Positions 8,989-20,547 of a stretch of DNA of 60,000 nucleotides are shown here, piece after piece. A program made the position numbers and the translations under genes. The DNA is from Adiantum capillus-veneris (lineage: Eukaryota > Streptophyta > Polypodiopsida > Polypodiales > Pteridaceae): contig CM043967.1 of assembly GCA_014529385.2 (NCBI GenBank), forward strand, positions 135,171,182 to 135,231,181. Direction: 5' to 3'. The notes below the pieces were generated by a model. The model had not been told where the DNA came from and did no database searches. It was given only the letters and a program-made list of their open reading frames with translations. Within the stretch, counting starts at the first letter, position 1. Each line of letters starts with the position of its first letter.

Positions 8989-11900
8989 TCATGTACCATC
9001 ATAGAGCATCTTTTCCAAAGAGAGTGCTTCAGAGTCCTTGACGAGATTTTTATTGTTTGGCCCCTCAGAATTTTGGCTAGAGTTACACTCATGCTTCATG
9101 TAACAATACTTACATGAGACAGTGGCCTTTTGACAGATCTTTGGTAGATCCTTTGGTAGAAGGTGACTCAAATAGGGCTTCAAGTGATACCCGTTTACTT
9201 TCCTGGAGTGCTCTTTACCATTCAAGTCCATAAGCTGATAGTAACTTGAATTGAAAGCCTTCTTGACTATGTATGGCCCTTGCCATCTTGTTTCAAATTT
9301 GGCATCAAAACAATTATCGAGTCGATTGTCATACCTTAGCACAAGATCTCTTTCATTGATGCCTTTGTCCTTCAGTTTCTTGTCAAGCTTCTCCTTTGTC
9401 TGTGTGGCTTTCCTCTTATAGCACTCGTATGCTGCTTCTCTTTTCCACTCAAGCTCAGCTAAGGTAAGAAGTCGATCCATCCATGCTTCTTGATCATCTT
9501 GTGCTGATTTGCCATGAAGTCACATTGTTGGAATGTTTAGTTCAATTGGCTGTAAAGCCTCTTGACCATAGACCAAGTGAAATGGTGTGAACTCCGTGGC
9601 TTCCCTATATGTGGTTCGATACGCCCACAAGGCACCATCCAAGAAGTCATCCCACAACTTTGTCTTGTTTTTCACCATCTTTCTAATGATGCCTGCAATG
9701 ACACCATTAGCTTTTTCTACCAAACCATTTGATTGGGGATAGTAGGGTGTACTGTGACGATGTAGAATGTGAAGTTCTTCACAGACTTCTGTGAGCAATC
9801 CCTTTCTAAACCCTGGACCATTATCAGAAACAATCTCCAAAGGTGTGCCAAATCTACAACAAATGTGAGTGTAGACGAATTTGCTCACTGTCTTCTCATT
9901 TACCTTTGCCACACTCTGTGCTTCCACCCACCTAGTCATATAGTCTACAGCCACTAGAATGTAGAGTTTACCATTTTTTGTCCTAGGCAGAGGACCCATA
10001 ACATCAATGCCCCACTTTTCAAACGGTCCATTTGCAAGCACGATTTGCCTTGGACCATAAACCAATGTTCTATTCCCATTTACCTGACAATTGTGACAAC
10101 TTTTACACCAATGTTGGACATCCACATGCAGACTTGGCCAAACATACCCCGCAAGCAAAATCTTCTTCACAGTTAATTCTTGGGCAAAATGACCACCACA
10201 TGCTTCTTCATGCAAACCTTTTAGAATGGCTGGAATTTCCTCAATAGTTGGTACTCTTCTGCATACTTGATCCCTCCCTCTTTGATAGAGGGAGCCTTCT
10301 AGAAAGAGATATGCGCTTGTCTTCTTCATGAGTCTCCTCTTCTGAGCGTTCGTGAAGTCTTGTGGAAACTCGCGCTCCAAAATGTAGCTAATAATGGGAG
10401 TCAATGACTCCAATCCCTGGTATCTCGGTTGCTTGATAGTTGCTGCCACCATGATGACCTGCACTTCTTTCTCAACACATGTAACTACTTGCTGTGCAAG
10501 TAAATCGGCATCTTCATTCTGTTTCCTAGGAATATGATATAGTTGCACTTCTTCAAATTGATTAAACAATCTACGAATGGCATGAACTTTTGTCCGTAAG
10601 ATTTCATTCTTGCATGCCCAAATACCTAAAATCTGTTTAGCAATGAGAAGTGCATCTCCCTTTACCATGAGGCGTTGTATCCCTTGGCCAATGCACATCT
10701 TCAAACCATGAATTAGTGTGTCGTATTCTGCTTCATTGTTGCTAGCTGAACTTGGTAGATTGAACTTCTCTTTCATGACCACCTCTCCACTTGGGTTGAG
10801 CAACACTAGCCCTCCCCCTGCTTTTCCTGTGGCTCGTCGAAAAGCTCCATCAAAGAATAAGGTAAAAGCATTGGGAATACTTTTTGGTGGTGGCAATGGT
10901 AGGGTCTTTACTTGAGGCACCTTAATTTCTTTCTCATGTACCCTATAAGTGAGAATCCCTGCCAATTGTGCACGCACACTATCTTCTACCTTGAAAGAGT
11001 ATTGAAACTCTTGCAACTCCATAATCCACTTTGAGATCCTAGTACTAAGATTCATTTGAGATGACACCCAAGGGAACAAATTTTCTGCAGTGAGAATTAC
11101 AAAAGGTTTTGGTAGTAGGTAGGATCTAAACTTTCTCACCGCAAACATGAGAGAAAGCATCATGAGTTCTGCTTCTGTGTAGTCTCTCTCCAAAGCATTC
11201 ATGACCCTACTAGCAAAGTAGATGGGTCGCATCCTTGTACTGTGGGGATCTGGTTGTAGCAACACAGCACCAATTGTTTCCCTTCCAACACTAGAGCTAA
11301 CAAAGAATGTGTACTCCCAACAAGGAGGCATGAGTGTTGGTAGCTCTGACAAAATGACTTTAATGTTACAAAAATACTCTTCAAGCTCATCAGACCATGC
11401 AAATTCTACTTGTTGTGTCAACTTTTGCAAAGGATGAAGCAACTCCGAGGCTAAGTGAATGAAGCGTGACATATACTTCACCTTTTGAATGAATGAGATG
11501 ACCTCCTTAAGACTCTTGGGTGATGGTAGCTCAATAAGAGCCTTTGCCTTTGAAGGATCCACTTCAATGCCTTTGTAAGAAACTTTATGACCGAGCAAGA
11601 TTACTTCATCCTCACCTATATGGCACTTATCGGGGTTGAGTTGACCTCCCATGTCGTAGAGCTTCTTTAAACCTTCTTCTACCCTTTGTAGATGCAATGA
11701 TTTTGAGCTATAAATACAGAAATCATCAATGAACACCCTAATTGACTTTCCAAAGAATGCTTGAAACACCATATTCATGAAACGTTGGAATGTTGCAGGA
11801 GCATTTGTCAGACCAAATGGCATGACTCTAAAAGCATAACAACCCCAAGGAGTGATAAAGGTTGTTTTCAATTGATCCTCCAATGCAATCCCTATTTGAA

Positions 11901-14268
11901 AGTAACCTGAGTAACCATCGCACACAGTGTACTTCTCATGACCAGCTACCTCATTTAGTATCTCATCCTGGAATGGGAGGGGAAAGTGATCTCTTTTTGT
12001 TGCCTCATTGAGGGGACGGTAGTCCACACACACCCTCCACTTGCCATTTTTCTTAGGAGTGACAACAACAGGAGAGACCCACTCTGAATTCTCCACTGGA
12101 TAAATGAAACCTGCTGCTAGAAGCTTTCTTACCTCCTTGAGTAGAGCCTGCTCCTTAATGACTCCTAGCCTTCGTAGCTTTTGAGCCTTAGGTGTGGCCT
12201 CTGGCTTCAACTCAATCTTGTGTTGAACAACATCTACTCCACGCACATCGGTGTAGTCTTTAGCAAAAAGCCTCGGAAATTTCCTTAGCACACATTTGAA
12301 CTCCTCTCTTTCATCCTTTGTAAGTGTTGTAGACAACATACCTTCTAACATTCCTTCATCTTCCACCTTTTGGTTCTCTTGGGAACCTACCTCTTCCAAA
12401 CCTCGACAAGAGGTCTCTTGGTTGTTTGGCTTAAACCTTACCCCCATGACTTCAATGGAGGACTCCTCTTCAGTAATGCTGCCGCTACTTTCTTCTTCTG
12501 AAGTGTTTTCAGTCCAATCTTCTTCCGTCTCACTTCGAGATGATTCTTCATGGAGCTCCTCTTGGCGTTGCTCCTTCATGTCAAAGAATACCTTCTTGTG
12601 ATTGTCATTCCTGCAAATTAGCTTTCCACTCTCCCAATCCTGCAAAGCTCGCATTTTCATTAGCCATGGTCTTCCTAGGATAAATGGGTAACAATTTCCC
12701 TTGGTAGACATGACATAGAAATCCACTGCCTTCTTAATGCCAAAGGCCTCCACAAAAACATTTTTACAAATGCCTACGCACCTAGCCTTGCTATTGTTTG
12801 CCATTTTCACTTTGATTTCAGGTGTCTCATGGATGTGTATGCCTAGTCTTTGCATGAGCCCTTTTGTCATGATGCAAATTTGTGCACCCCCATCCACTAG
12901 ACCTTTCCTAACCAATCTTCCTTTGATGTAACAGTCTAGCACCGGTGTAATGTCCTCATTCATTTCAGCTTGTGCAATTTTTACAACAGGAAAACTCTCT
13001 TTTACCTTTCTCCTAGTGCTAACTGCCTTTGTTAAATCCCTCCTAACTTGTGGGCATAATGCAAGAAACTGAGGCCATGAGATATCAGGACCCTTACCTC
13101 CCATGTCTTCCAACAGGTTGTATGGAACCATACCATGTCCAAGAGGGAAGTCTTGGAGATTGATACGACGTCGAGTCCTCTTAGCTTCCTTGGTCTCCTT
13201 TGCCTTCTTGCCTTGTCCATGGTCACTCTGTGATGGGACACCCTCTTTCTCTTTACCTTTTCCTCGGCCACGCTTAATGCCATTTGCTTCCATATCAACC
13301 TCATTTGAGTTTGTCACCTCCACCACATGCACATTTGGATCTGGCAAAGGTGGAACTCTTTCTACCCCTTGTGGAGGTGGTCTTGGTTCATTTGGCCTTT
13401 GTAGAAGCCTTGGTTGTTGACCAGCTCCTTCTCCTGCATTCATCACTGGGTAATTCAAGTTAGGTCTCCCTGGCTCTCCACGGGGCCAAGGACAATTATA
13501 CATCCCATGTCCAGACTCTCCGCAATTCCAACATTGCAAGACTCTCCTAGTTCGTGGCTCTCTCTCTTCTGACGTCTTTGCTTGTCCCTTTGGACCTACA
13601 GCTTGTGCAAGGTGAATTGACAGGCTGCTTAAAGATTCATTTAACTTCTCAATCACTTCAGTCGTTACCTCAGGAAGCTCCCTAGATGTTGATGCTTGTG
13701 ACTTACCTTTGGGTCTAAGAACTTCTATTGGAACCTCTCCCCTTAAGCACTTGAGTTTCCTATACTTCTCAGCAGCCCTAGTTTCCGCTGCATCAAAAGT
13801 AGCAGGTGCACCCGCCTCAACTTTTACCTTAAGGTCAGGAAAGAGTCCGGCCATGAACCTCTCCTTCTTTAAAAATTCTGCACCATCACCAGGGTTAGCA
13901 ACATTTTGTATCCATAGAGCCCAAAGACGTAGAAACTCTTGCTTGTACAAGTAGTAGTCATCTAAGTCTTTTTGCTTATGAGAAACAATGTCTTGCCATA
14001 ATTTCTGAGTGTTTTGGGGATCAAAGAAGTATTTCTTGAAACGATTCAAAACTTCTGTGTAATTCCCCTTGACTTCCTCAGGCAAAGAGTCAAACCAAGT
14101 GCTAGCATCTTTCCTAAGGACCACCTCAAACATTTCTACACGTTCTTGATCAGTTATTATCCTCTTGATACGGCAAGACATCTTGAAATTCGCTAAAAAT
14201 AATTCTGCATCCTCTCCAGGCTCTCCAAAGAAAAGAGGATATCCATAAATTTGGCGTTGGCTCTCCAT
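8989..14268 (-). pseudogene. T1 Gag-Pol polyprotein, one premature stop
   Basis: ATG at 14268 opens 1582 codons to a TGA at 9520-9522. The same frame then continues to 8989, so the whole polyprotein is about 1760 codons with one nonsense codon and no frameshift. The order is: capsid (residues 1-180), CCHC zinc knuckle CWNCGESGHGMYNC (246-259), protease with DGGA (459-462) and ILGRPW (530-535), reverse transcriptase (about 730-900) with FIDD (846-849), and a first RNase H whose expected first Asp is replaced (FFVSSSVG). A second RNase H follows with FFDGA, NNEAEY, KGDAL and NEDADLLA, then integrase with HHCC and WGIDVMG, SDNGPG and NGLVEK. Protease DGG and the added archaeal-type RNase H are typical of the Tat group. 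The stop (probably CGA to TGA) removes the integrase C-terminus with its GPY/F region (QGPYIVKK). Confidence 0.92.
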
Positions 14269-14401
14269 TATTATGAAAGATTACAACACGAGTTACAATA
14301 AGGGATACAATAGAGATTTAGAACCACTCGCCTGCAAATGAAGAAGTAAGAAAATACCGCTCTAGGTTTTCTTCTTCAGCTATACAAGCTTCAATGAGGT
14401 C
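14269..14401 (-). other. T1 gag upstream region with acceptor-like site
   Basis: Minus strand. A pyrimidine-rich stretch ending TTTGCAG (about 14330) precedes the gag ATG by about 65 bp and resembles a 3' splice site. This would allow gag-pol to be expressed from a spliced RNA that skips the leader ORFs. It is inferred from the motif alone. Confidence 0.35.
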
Positions 14402-14776
14402 TCAATTTGTTTGATCAAAACAAAAAGGTAGACTATTGATGAGCTCTGAGAAGGGTTGAAATTCTTCAAAGCTAAGGCGATAAACAGAAATCTCTAGAAC
14501 TTCATTTTCTGGATCCAAAAGAGCAACCACGTCCCAAGTGATAAATTGCACTTGCTCTACAATTCCCAGCGCACAAGTGGTTTGTATAAAAACTAGATCT
14601 TCATGCTCATCGAAGGCCGTGAGAAAGTAGCAATTGACTAGGAGCTCCTTTCCTTCGAGTTCCACACAGTCGGAGTGAGGCAACCTTCTCACAATTTCAT
14701 AAAGAACATCCTCATCAAGTCCAATCAAGTTTGCAAGATTTAAAGACTCCACTTGTGCTACAAAATTCTTGGACAA
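14402..14776 (-). CDS. T1 leader ORF 2: F-box-like protein, 124 residues
   Basis: ATG at 14776, TGA-free to 14402, just upstream of gag on the same strand. Residues 18-40 read LIGLDEDVLYEIVRRLPHSD, which fits the start of an F-box (L-x-x-LPxDVLxEIL-xRLP). F-box proteins recruit targets to SCF ubiquitin ligases through Skp1. The rest (FIQTTCAL near residue 64, LSFEEFQPF, LINSLPFCF at the C-terminus) is a clear diverged copy of the next ORF upstream (14823-15256). I know of no standard Tat-element protein of this kind. The F-box assignment rests on a short motif. Confidence 0.5.
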   Translation of the reverse strand: MSKNFVAQVESLNLANLIGLDEDVLYEIVRRLPHSDCVELEGKELLVNCYFLTAFDEHEDLVFIQTTCALGIVEQVQFITWDVVALLDPENEVLEISVYRLSFEEFQPFSELINSLPFCFDQTN

Positions 14777-14822
14777 AAACTCCTTAGGATTATGGTTAAA
14801 TCATTCAAAAGCATAAAGAGAT

Positions 14823-15256
14823 TTACAATGTCTCTATGAACAAAGTGTCATAGAAAGTAGAGAAGGATGAGAATTTATACAAATTTGCAATCTTCTCTAT
14901 GCTCTCTTTATTAAGACAAGCTCTGAATAGCTCCCTATCTCCTTTGTTGAAAACGAAAGGAAGACTATTAATAAGACGCAAATGAGGGAAAAATTCACCA
15001 AATGTGAGTCTATGAAGCATGAACTTTGGCCGCAAGTTTCCTGAAAAGTCTTCCTCAATGGTGAAATGCACTCGCCAAACACCAAATTTCACTCTATTTA
15101 CCAATCTTAGGGCACACACTAGTTGGATGAATGCGCGGTCTTCCTTAGTGCCCAACAACAAGAGGAAAATGGAATCCACGCGTAGGACCTTCCGTATTAA
15201 CTTCACCACCCTCTTGTTATGAGGGAGACGCCTTACTACTTGCTCCTACAACTCAA
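14823..15256 (-). pseudogene. T1 leader ORF 1: F-box-like protein, duplicated, one TAG
   Basis: Homologous to 14402-14776. The open part runs from about 15230 to 14823. In the same frame upstream, LALLPIEL then TAG then EQVVRRLPH gives an F-box-like start if the TAG replaces a Gln codon. Further shared blocks are FIQLVCAL, HRLTFGEFFP and LINSLPFVF. It carries an extra C-terminal segment (about 35 residues, KESIEKIANLYKF) that the second copy lacks. The first usable start is a GTG (15209), or an upstream ATG if the TAG is absent in active copies. Confidence 0.45.
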
Positions 15257-15403
15257 TTGGTAATAGAGCTAGATCTCTAAGGATTGAACTTTCACTGCAC
15301 ACACATTCCCAGTTAGAACAAATGATCGTTTTTTTGTTTCTTGTAACAACTTGGACAAAGAAAAAACAAACACACACACTATTTTGCCGGGCTGCACTTC
15401 ATT

Positions 15404-15622
15404 TTAAAATAAAATGAATACATGTACATCAAAAGAAGTGTGGTAGTTGATGAGAGGTAGAATGACAGGGTTTGGTGATGCAAGAATTTCTCCTACTCTT
15501 TGGGCACCAAACATGAACACCATTTGTTGTTGAAAATGGATCTTTCTACTAATTGCAACGTTTATTCTAATGTGTGGAGTAAAATGAAAGGGAAAAACCT
15601 CTATTCCTGTGCCATTATCCAT
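15404..15622 (-). CDS. T1 leader ORF, 72 residues, duplicated pair
   Basis: ATG at 15622. It shares a pattern with the neighbouring ORF 15644-15856: a basic segment, then FQQ, then an aliphatic G-x-x-R-[VL]-x-EI stretch, then NPxILPLI and a C-terminal SxDVxxFxLF. The two are clearly duplicates although diverged. The protein family was not recognised. It lies between the T1 5' LTR and gag on the coding strand. Confidence 0.4.
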   Translation of the reverse strand: MDNGTGIEVFPFHFTPHIRINVAISRKIHFQQQMVFMFGAQRVGEILASPNPVILPLINYHTSFDVHVFILF

Positions 15623-15643
15623 GGCCTATGCATGTCCTAATGC

Positions 15644-15856
15644 TTAAAATAACACAAAAATATAGACGTCCAAGCTAATATCGTACCTAATGAGAGGCAA
15701 AATAAAAGGATTTACCGAAGTGTTTATCTCGGCTAACCTAAGAGGACCTAAAATTCTACGAATTACTTGCTGAAATTGCAACTTAGTACTAACAATTATG
15801 TGTACCTTTTGCCTTGCAATGGGAATGAAGGGATCGTACAAATTCTCGTGATTCAT
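15644..15856 (-). CDS. T1 leader ORF, 70 residues, duplicated pair
   Basis: ATG at 15856. Partner of 15404-15622 with the conserved NPFILPLIRY block and SLDVYIFVLF ending. Twenty-one bases separate the two. Function unknown. The shared features are seen directly; that they are expressed is inferred only from conservation of the open frame after duplication. Confidence 0.4.
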   Translation of the reverse strand: MNHENLYDPFIPIARQKVHIIVSTKLQFQQVIRRILGPLRLAEINTSVNPFILPLIRYDISLDVYIFVLF

Positions 15857-16103
15857 GCAAGCTACTTGATTATGTTAAAGGTTGAGCCTTCACAAAACAT
15901 ACACAAGCCGTTCCTCAGTGGGGGCACCAATTTGAAGCGTCTGGGGCGGGCAACAAGAAGAGTGGCCTCCAAGCACTCTTCTAGGCTCCCATGCTGCTCA
16001 ATTGGGTTGGGGTTGGAAAAAACAACAAACACACACACAAACCCGCAACCTAACCCTACACAAATTTGGGGCACCACCTAGTTTTGGATGCGAACTAGGA
16101 CGC

Positions 16104-16183
<80 letters not shown>

Positions 16184-17863
16184 CGGACTGCTTTGAAACG
16201 TATCGGCAATGATCAAGCAAACACAACTATATATTTAAGAAAGAGAGAGAAAGGGGGAGGGGGTGCTTGTTGCATTAATACCTCCTTACAAATCTGTCAT
16301 GACAAATCAAAGTGAGATTAGTATTTGTTCAACTTAGCTTGCGTAAATTTCACCACAACACATCACAAGAAAAGCCACCCCAATCACTGTCTTAAGGCCA
16401 GGGGAGTCCTCTCCACCCTGTCGCCCTCTTACAGTATGTGGGATTTATGGCTAGATTGATGACAACACCAGAGACAAGCTATCAAGAACTTAACAAAAAA
16501 CACCAAGACACTTACGCATCATTGTTGTCCATTACTTCACGTTGGAAGGGAGACAAAGTATCCAAGCTTAGTCCAAATCCACCCTCCTTGATTCAGCAAA
16601 TGTTGGGCTTACACTAGTATGAGAAATGATAGATTTCCTACTCTCAATTCAATGACCACTCTCTCTCTTACAATGGCATAGAGTTCCCTTGCTAATCCCC
16701 TATTACAACACATGCACATGCATAAGACCATGAGCTTCCACTCAAGAGCTCCTTCTAGAGAGGTTGAGCTTGGCTTCTCATGCTATAGCATAGTGCTCTT
16801 GCTTATGGCTCCCCCCTTTTGTGCTAGCTACACTCTCCTTTTATAGCAATTTTGAAGGCTAGGGTTACTCCTCTAACCATGGTTGGGTTAGATTTTCAGT
16901 AATTTATCTAATTTCTTTTGCTTGGAATTATCAAGAAGTTGGTGGGGAAAAGAGAGAGGAGAGAAATGGAGGTGATAGGACTTTTCATAGTGGGTTAGTG
17001 TTAGTAGAGTTAGTATTAATTTACAAATGGAATTGGATATTTACAATGGGAGTATCCATGTAGGATACAAATAAGGAAGAAAAACTCTTAAGAGGTAAGA
17101 AAAGGTGGATTTCTTACAAGGTTGATGCTCCAAGTGTCTTGAGTAGGGCCAATTTTGACGCTTGTTGACGGTCCACTAGCTTTGACGGTACATTTTTTCT
17201 CCACTCTTGACCTTCCTTGAGAGACAAGGTAATTGAAGCTGAGTAATCAACCACCATGATGCTGTCTTTTAAGAGAAGAGGCTGAATTTTGTGGTTTTTT
17301 TGATAGATATGGGTAAATTGGAGGAGGAAAAATGAGACTAGGTGGTCAATTTTGGAATGGAATTGTGTGTGGGAGGTATGAGTTCACCATGGTTTCTCTT
17401 ATTCTTCAAGGTTGAGGAGAAGGTGAGTAGGGTGCAGAGAGGAGTGGTGAGAGAGGTGGGGATGATGAGTGGAGAAGTGTGTGTGAAAGAGGAAAATGAT
17501 AAAGTGGAAGAGAGAGTGTGGCTGCATAGCATGGGAAAACTGGGGTCCACTAATAAAATCATAGCTCACAGCTCGTAGCTAAAAAAAATATGAAAAAATT
17601 TGACGCAAAAGTTCAGCCCACAAGCTACAACTTTTGTTCGTATTACCTTTTCAAATTCGGAGAGCAAGTGAACTTTAAAAATTCAGCAAAACCGACCGTT
17701 TTTTTCCACTGCACAAGGTCCTTGTGGGGTCCTTCTTTGGATGATTCTTTTGAATACCTCCAAGAGTGAGCCCTCCATAGTGCATGTATGCATGCCACCT
17801 ACCCTTGACCTTATTTGGTAGGTCTATAATTGAAGATATTGTTGAGATTATGATAAGTGAATA
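15857..17863 (-). other. T1 5' leader, noncoding
   Basis: Between the 5' LTR and the first leader ORF. It holds the (AG)n tract at 16106-16182 and otherwise no convincing ORF. Short ORFs here are low-complexity or shadows. No standard primer-binding site was seen within the first 100 bases after the LTR. Confidence 0.6.
16106..16182. repeat. (AG)n microsatellite
   Basis: About 38 uninterrupted GA units within the T1 leader. It creates spurious Arg-Glu and Ser-Leu ORFs. Confidence 0.98.
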
Positions 17864-18553
17864 GTACAACTAAGAAAATCAAATATTGAGGGGTCTAAAA
17901 AATATGTACATGTCAAATATAAATAATATAAGTGGAAAAAATATAAAGGGGTCAAAAGAAATCTCTCTCATTATGAGGCTACCATAAAAAGATAAATATT
18001 TTTGGTGTTCTAATTTTTTAGAAAAAAAAACAAAATAGATGTAGGAAGGGAAAAATCACAATAGTGAAAAAATATACACATAAATAAAACTAGGTTTTTT
18101 GGATTTTTGTTGGGGTGGAGTTACACCAAATATAAGAGAAGCTTACATGAAAATATTTCTATATGGAATAAAGAGTATGAAAAATGGTAAGAAAAATTGT
18201 GGTAATGGTGAGGCAATGTACAGAGCATAAATAACACACACCTAGGTAGAAATATTTAAATAAATACCAAAATAATTATGAAAAAATCTTTTATTTAGGC
18301 CCTATATACAAAGAAATATTTACATACGCATGGGCCATAATATACTTATATTTTTTATTTTTTTTATTTTTTTGGCTCAACTAGCCCAATGACTAGCTAA
18401 TTGAGGGTTTTTTAAGAAGATATGGAAAAAGTCCCGTGACTCACGCACGCCTATGTACAGTGAAATGGTAGGGATAGCCACAGTGTTTGGGTGATTTTGG
18501 TAGGGTGAGGTAACTCACTGTGGCAATTACAAAGAGCCGAAAAATGGCTATCA
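17864..18553 (-). repeat. T1 5' LTR
   Basis: Partner of 8271-8960. On the minus strand it begins TGATAGCC at 18553. TTTGTATATAGGG (about 18300) is a candidate TATA box. It differs from the 3' LTR at about six sites, three of them in one T/G-rich stretch near 18094-18103. Confidence 0.92.
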
Positions 18554-20349
18554 GTACTATAGAGAGTCTGGGGGGTTGTGTGGGGTAATGATGAACTTTC
18601 CCAGGCTAGATTAAGAAGCAGGCGGCGTTTTTGGAGCTGCAAGGCTGCTTGGGATGCAAGTTACTGCCATTTTCCAGCCCGTGAGTGCCCAGAAACCTAT
18701 AAATATGACCCTTGCTTCACAGTTTCGGACATACTCAAAGCCTTGGTAAATTCTCTCTTGTCTAGAGAGACCCTCTACGCAGAAATCACTAGAGAGCAAA
18801 GCTCTAGTTGGTTAATCAACGGTCATTAGCACTAACCTTTCTTAATTAGCAAAGTTAGGTTAACCTATTTATAAATTTCTTAATTAATCGAAGATTAAAC
18901 CTATATATACTCAAAAATCCTCTCTTAATTCAAAATTCGCTGCTGATTATTGTGATCAAGCTTTTGGATACTAAGCTAATTAATTATTATATCATATTAG
19001 GGCTGAAATTACTCATTTTAACCATAAATTAATGATAATTATACTAACTAAGTTTAGATTAAGATGAGATAATTATCAAAGATGTGTTAGACTATCATTA
19101 TGCTAGAAAATTTATCTTGTAATTTTCCAAGTAATTTTCATAACTAATTAAGCTAATTATCTCAGTAGAAAAACACTATTTTTAAGAAAAAATTAATAGT
19201 GAAAAATAGTAAATTAAACTAAAAACCTTTGAGGTAATTATCAAAGGTAAATCACATTTTAATAAACCCGTAATAATTATATTAACCATAGATAATTAGT
19301 TTAACTAATTATCTTAGAAGAAAAACACTATTTTTTAGGGTAAAGTAAAGAGGAAAATTAGTAAATCATGTGATATGATTACATACTATTTATTAGAGTT
19401 AGACTACATGATAAAAAGACCTTGATAATTATTTCAAGGCTAGAAACTTAGTATAGATATTTGTCTAAGTCAAATTATACTAATTCTAGCTGAAAACTAA
19501 AGAGGAAAATTAATAAATCATGCTATATGAGTACTTGCTATCTATCACAGCTATATTACATGATGAAAAGTCTGTGATAATTATTTCACGGGTAGAAACT
19601 TAGTATAGATATTTAGTTTAGTCAAATTATACTAATTCTTGCTAGAAACTAAAGGGAGAAATTAGTAAATCATGTTATATGATTACATGCTATTTATGAG
19701 AGCTAGATTACATGATAAAGAGTACGTGATAATTATGTCAAGGTTAGAAAATTAGTATAGATATTTATCTAAGTCAAATTATACTATTTTTAGCTAAAAA
19801 TAAAAAGATGGAAATTAGATAATTGAATTGAAAAATTAAAAGATAATTACCAGAGGTCATAAACATCCTTATAGCCTTGTGATAATTATACCATAGTTAA
19901 TTAGTGAGTTTAGAAAATTTAAATTGAACAAAAGTCCTATTTTTAGCAAAAGATTAATTAAAATAAATAGACTTTGCCATCAAAAGTTTTTAGAAAAATT
20001 ATAGTAAGTGTAAACCTATGACATAAAGTGGACGAAATGAACTCTTTGAGAGAAAATAAATAGAATAAATATTAAGCTCAAAATAAACAGATTCCAAGCT
20101 TAAAATTCGATGGAAAAATTAGAAAAAAGATATACAAAATTATAACAAAAGTTAGGATAGCTTAGAAAACCCTTCGGGAATCTGTGGAAAAAGTTATCAT
20201 GCCTATATAGGAAAATAAGAAATTACTAGGTCAAGAATTTACCAATTAAGACTATAGATTTAACCTAGATTTGGGTAAAATTGGGTTAAGTTTAGCTTTC
20301 GGATAATTTACCTAATGATTAGACGTCCTTTTTATAAGGATAAGAAGTT
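18554..20349. other. AT-rich spacer with tandem repeats
   Basis: No convincing gene. The first 280 bp carry no recognised TNP2 sequence although they abut T1. From about 18840 the stretch is strongly AT-rich, with recurring GATAATTAT and CTAGAAA motifs. It may be the LTR and leader of an unrecognised plus-strand element that starts its ORF at 20350. Confidence 0.4.
19350..19806 (+). repeat. Three tandem units of about 152 bp
   Basis: Units start at about 19350, 19502 and 19654, each opening with GAAATTARTAAATCATG and containing GATAATTAT, AGAAA and TTAGTATAGATATTT. Weaker related motifs extend to either side. Confidence 0.85.
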
Positions 20350-20547
20350 ATGGCACCTAAAAGGACCCGAGAAAATCCTACATCTGATGATGAGGACGTA
20401 GCTCCAAAACGAACTAGAGCGTCGCACGACGACGAAGCCGGGCCTAGTAGTAGGCCTACGAAGGAGAGTCTTCAGGTGCCAACGCAGAAGGAGATGGCCA
20501 ATCAATCCCAGGTGGGTTTCCCATTATTCAATTATGTCTTTAAATAG
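20350..20547 (+). CDS. Short basic ORF, possible first exon or gag N-terminus
   Basis: ATG at 20350. The 65-residue product begins with two repeats of a PKRTR motif separated by acidic residues, resembling nuclear localisation signals, then a polar linker. After residue 54 the sequence CAG/GTGGGT fits a 5' splice donor, so the last 11 codons may be intron. It lies downstream of the AT-rich tandem repeats on the same strand. I cannot tell whether it is a retrotransposon ORF start or a host exon. Confidence 0.3.
   Translation: MAPKRTRENPTSDDEDVAPKRTRASHDDEAGPSSRPTKESLQVPTQKEMANQSQVGFPLFNYVFK

Larger units (their letters stand above)
8271..18553 (-). mobile_element. Ty3/gypsy LTR retrotransposon T1 (Tat-like, dual RNase H)
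   Basis: Two direct repeats of about 690 bp (8271-8960 and 17864-18553) differ at about six positions and flank a single gag-pol frame on the minus strand, so they are LTRs of a young element. A polypurine tract (8961-8976) sits exactly against the 3' LTR. GTAC is present at both outer edges (8271-8274 and 18554-18557), compatible with a 4-bp target duplication, but GTAC also borders the inner edge of the 5' LTR. I found no clear primer-binding site after the 5' LTR. The left flank is a TNP2 fragment. The element is about 10.3 kb, with an unusually long leader carrying extra ORFs. Confidence 0.92.

Noticed and set aside
13032-13420. Additional ORFs inside the T1 gag region on both strands
   Set aside because: Shadows of the gag-pol frame in Pro/Arg-rich sequence.
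15998-16315. ORFs of repeating Arg-Glu or Ser-Leu
   Set aside because: They are translations of the (AG)n microsatellite in different frames.
19350-19806. CRISPR-like array
   Set aside because: Units are contiguous tandem copies without short conserved repeats and unique spacers, in plant nuclear DNA.
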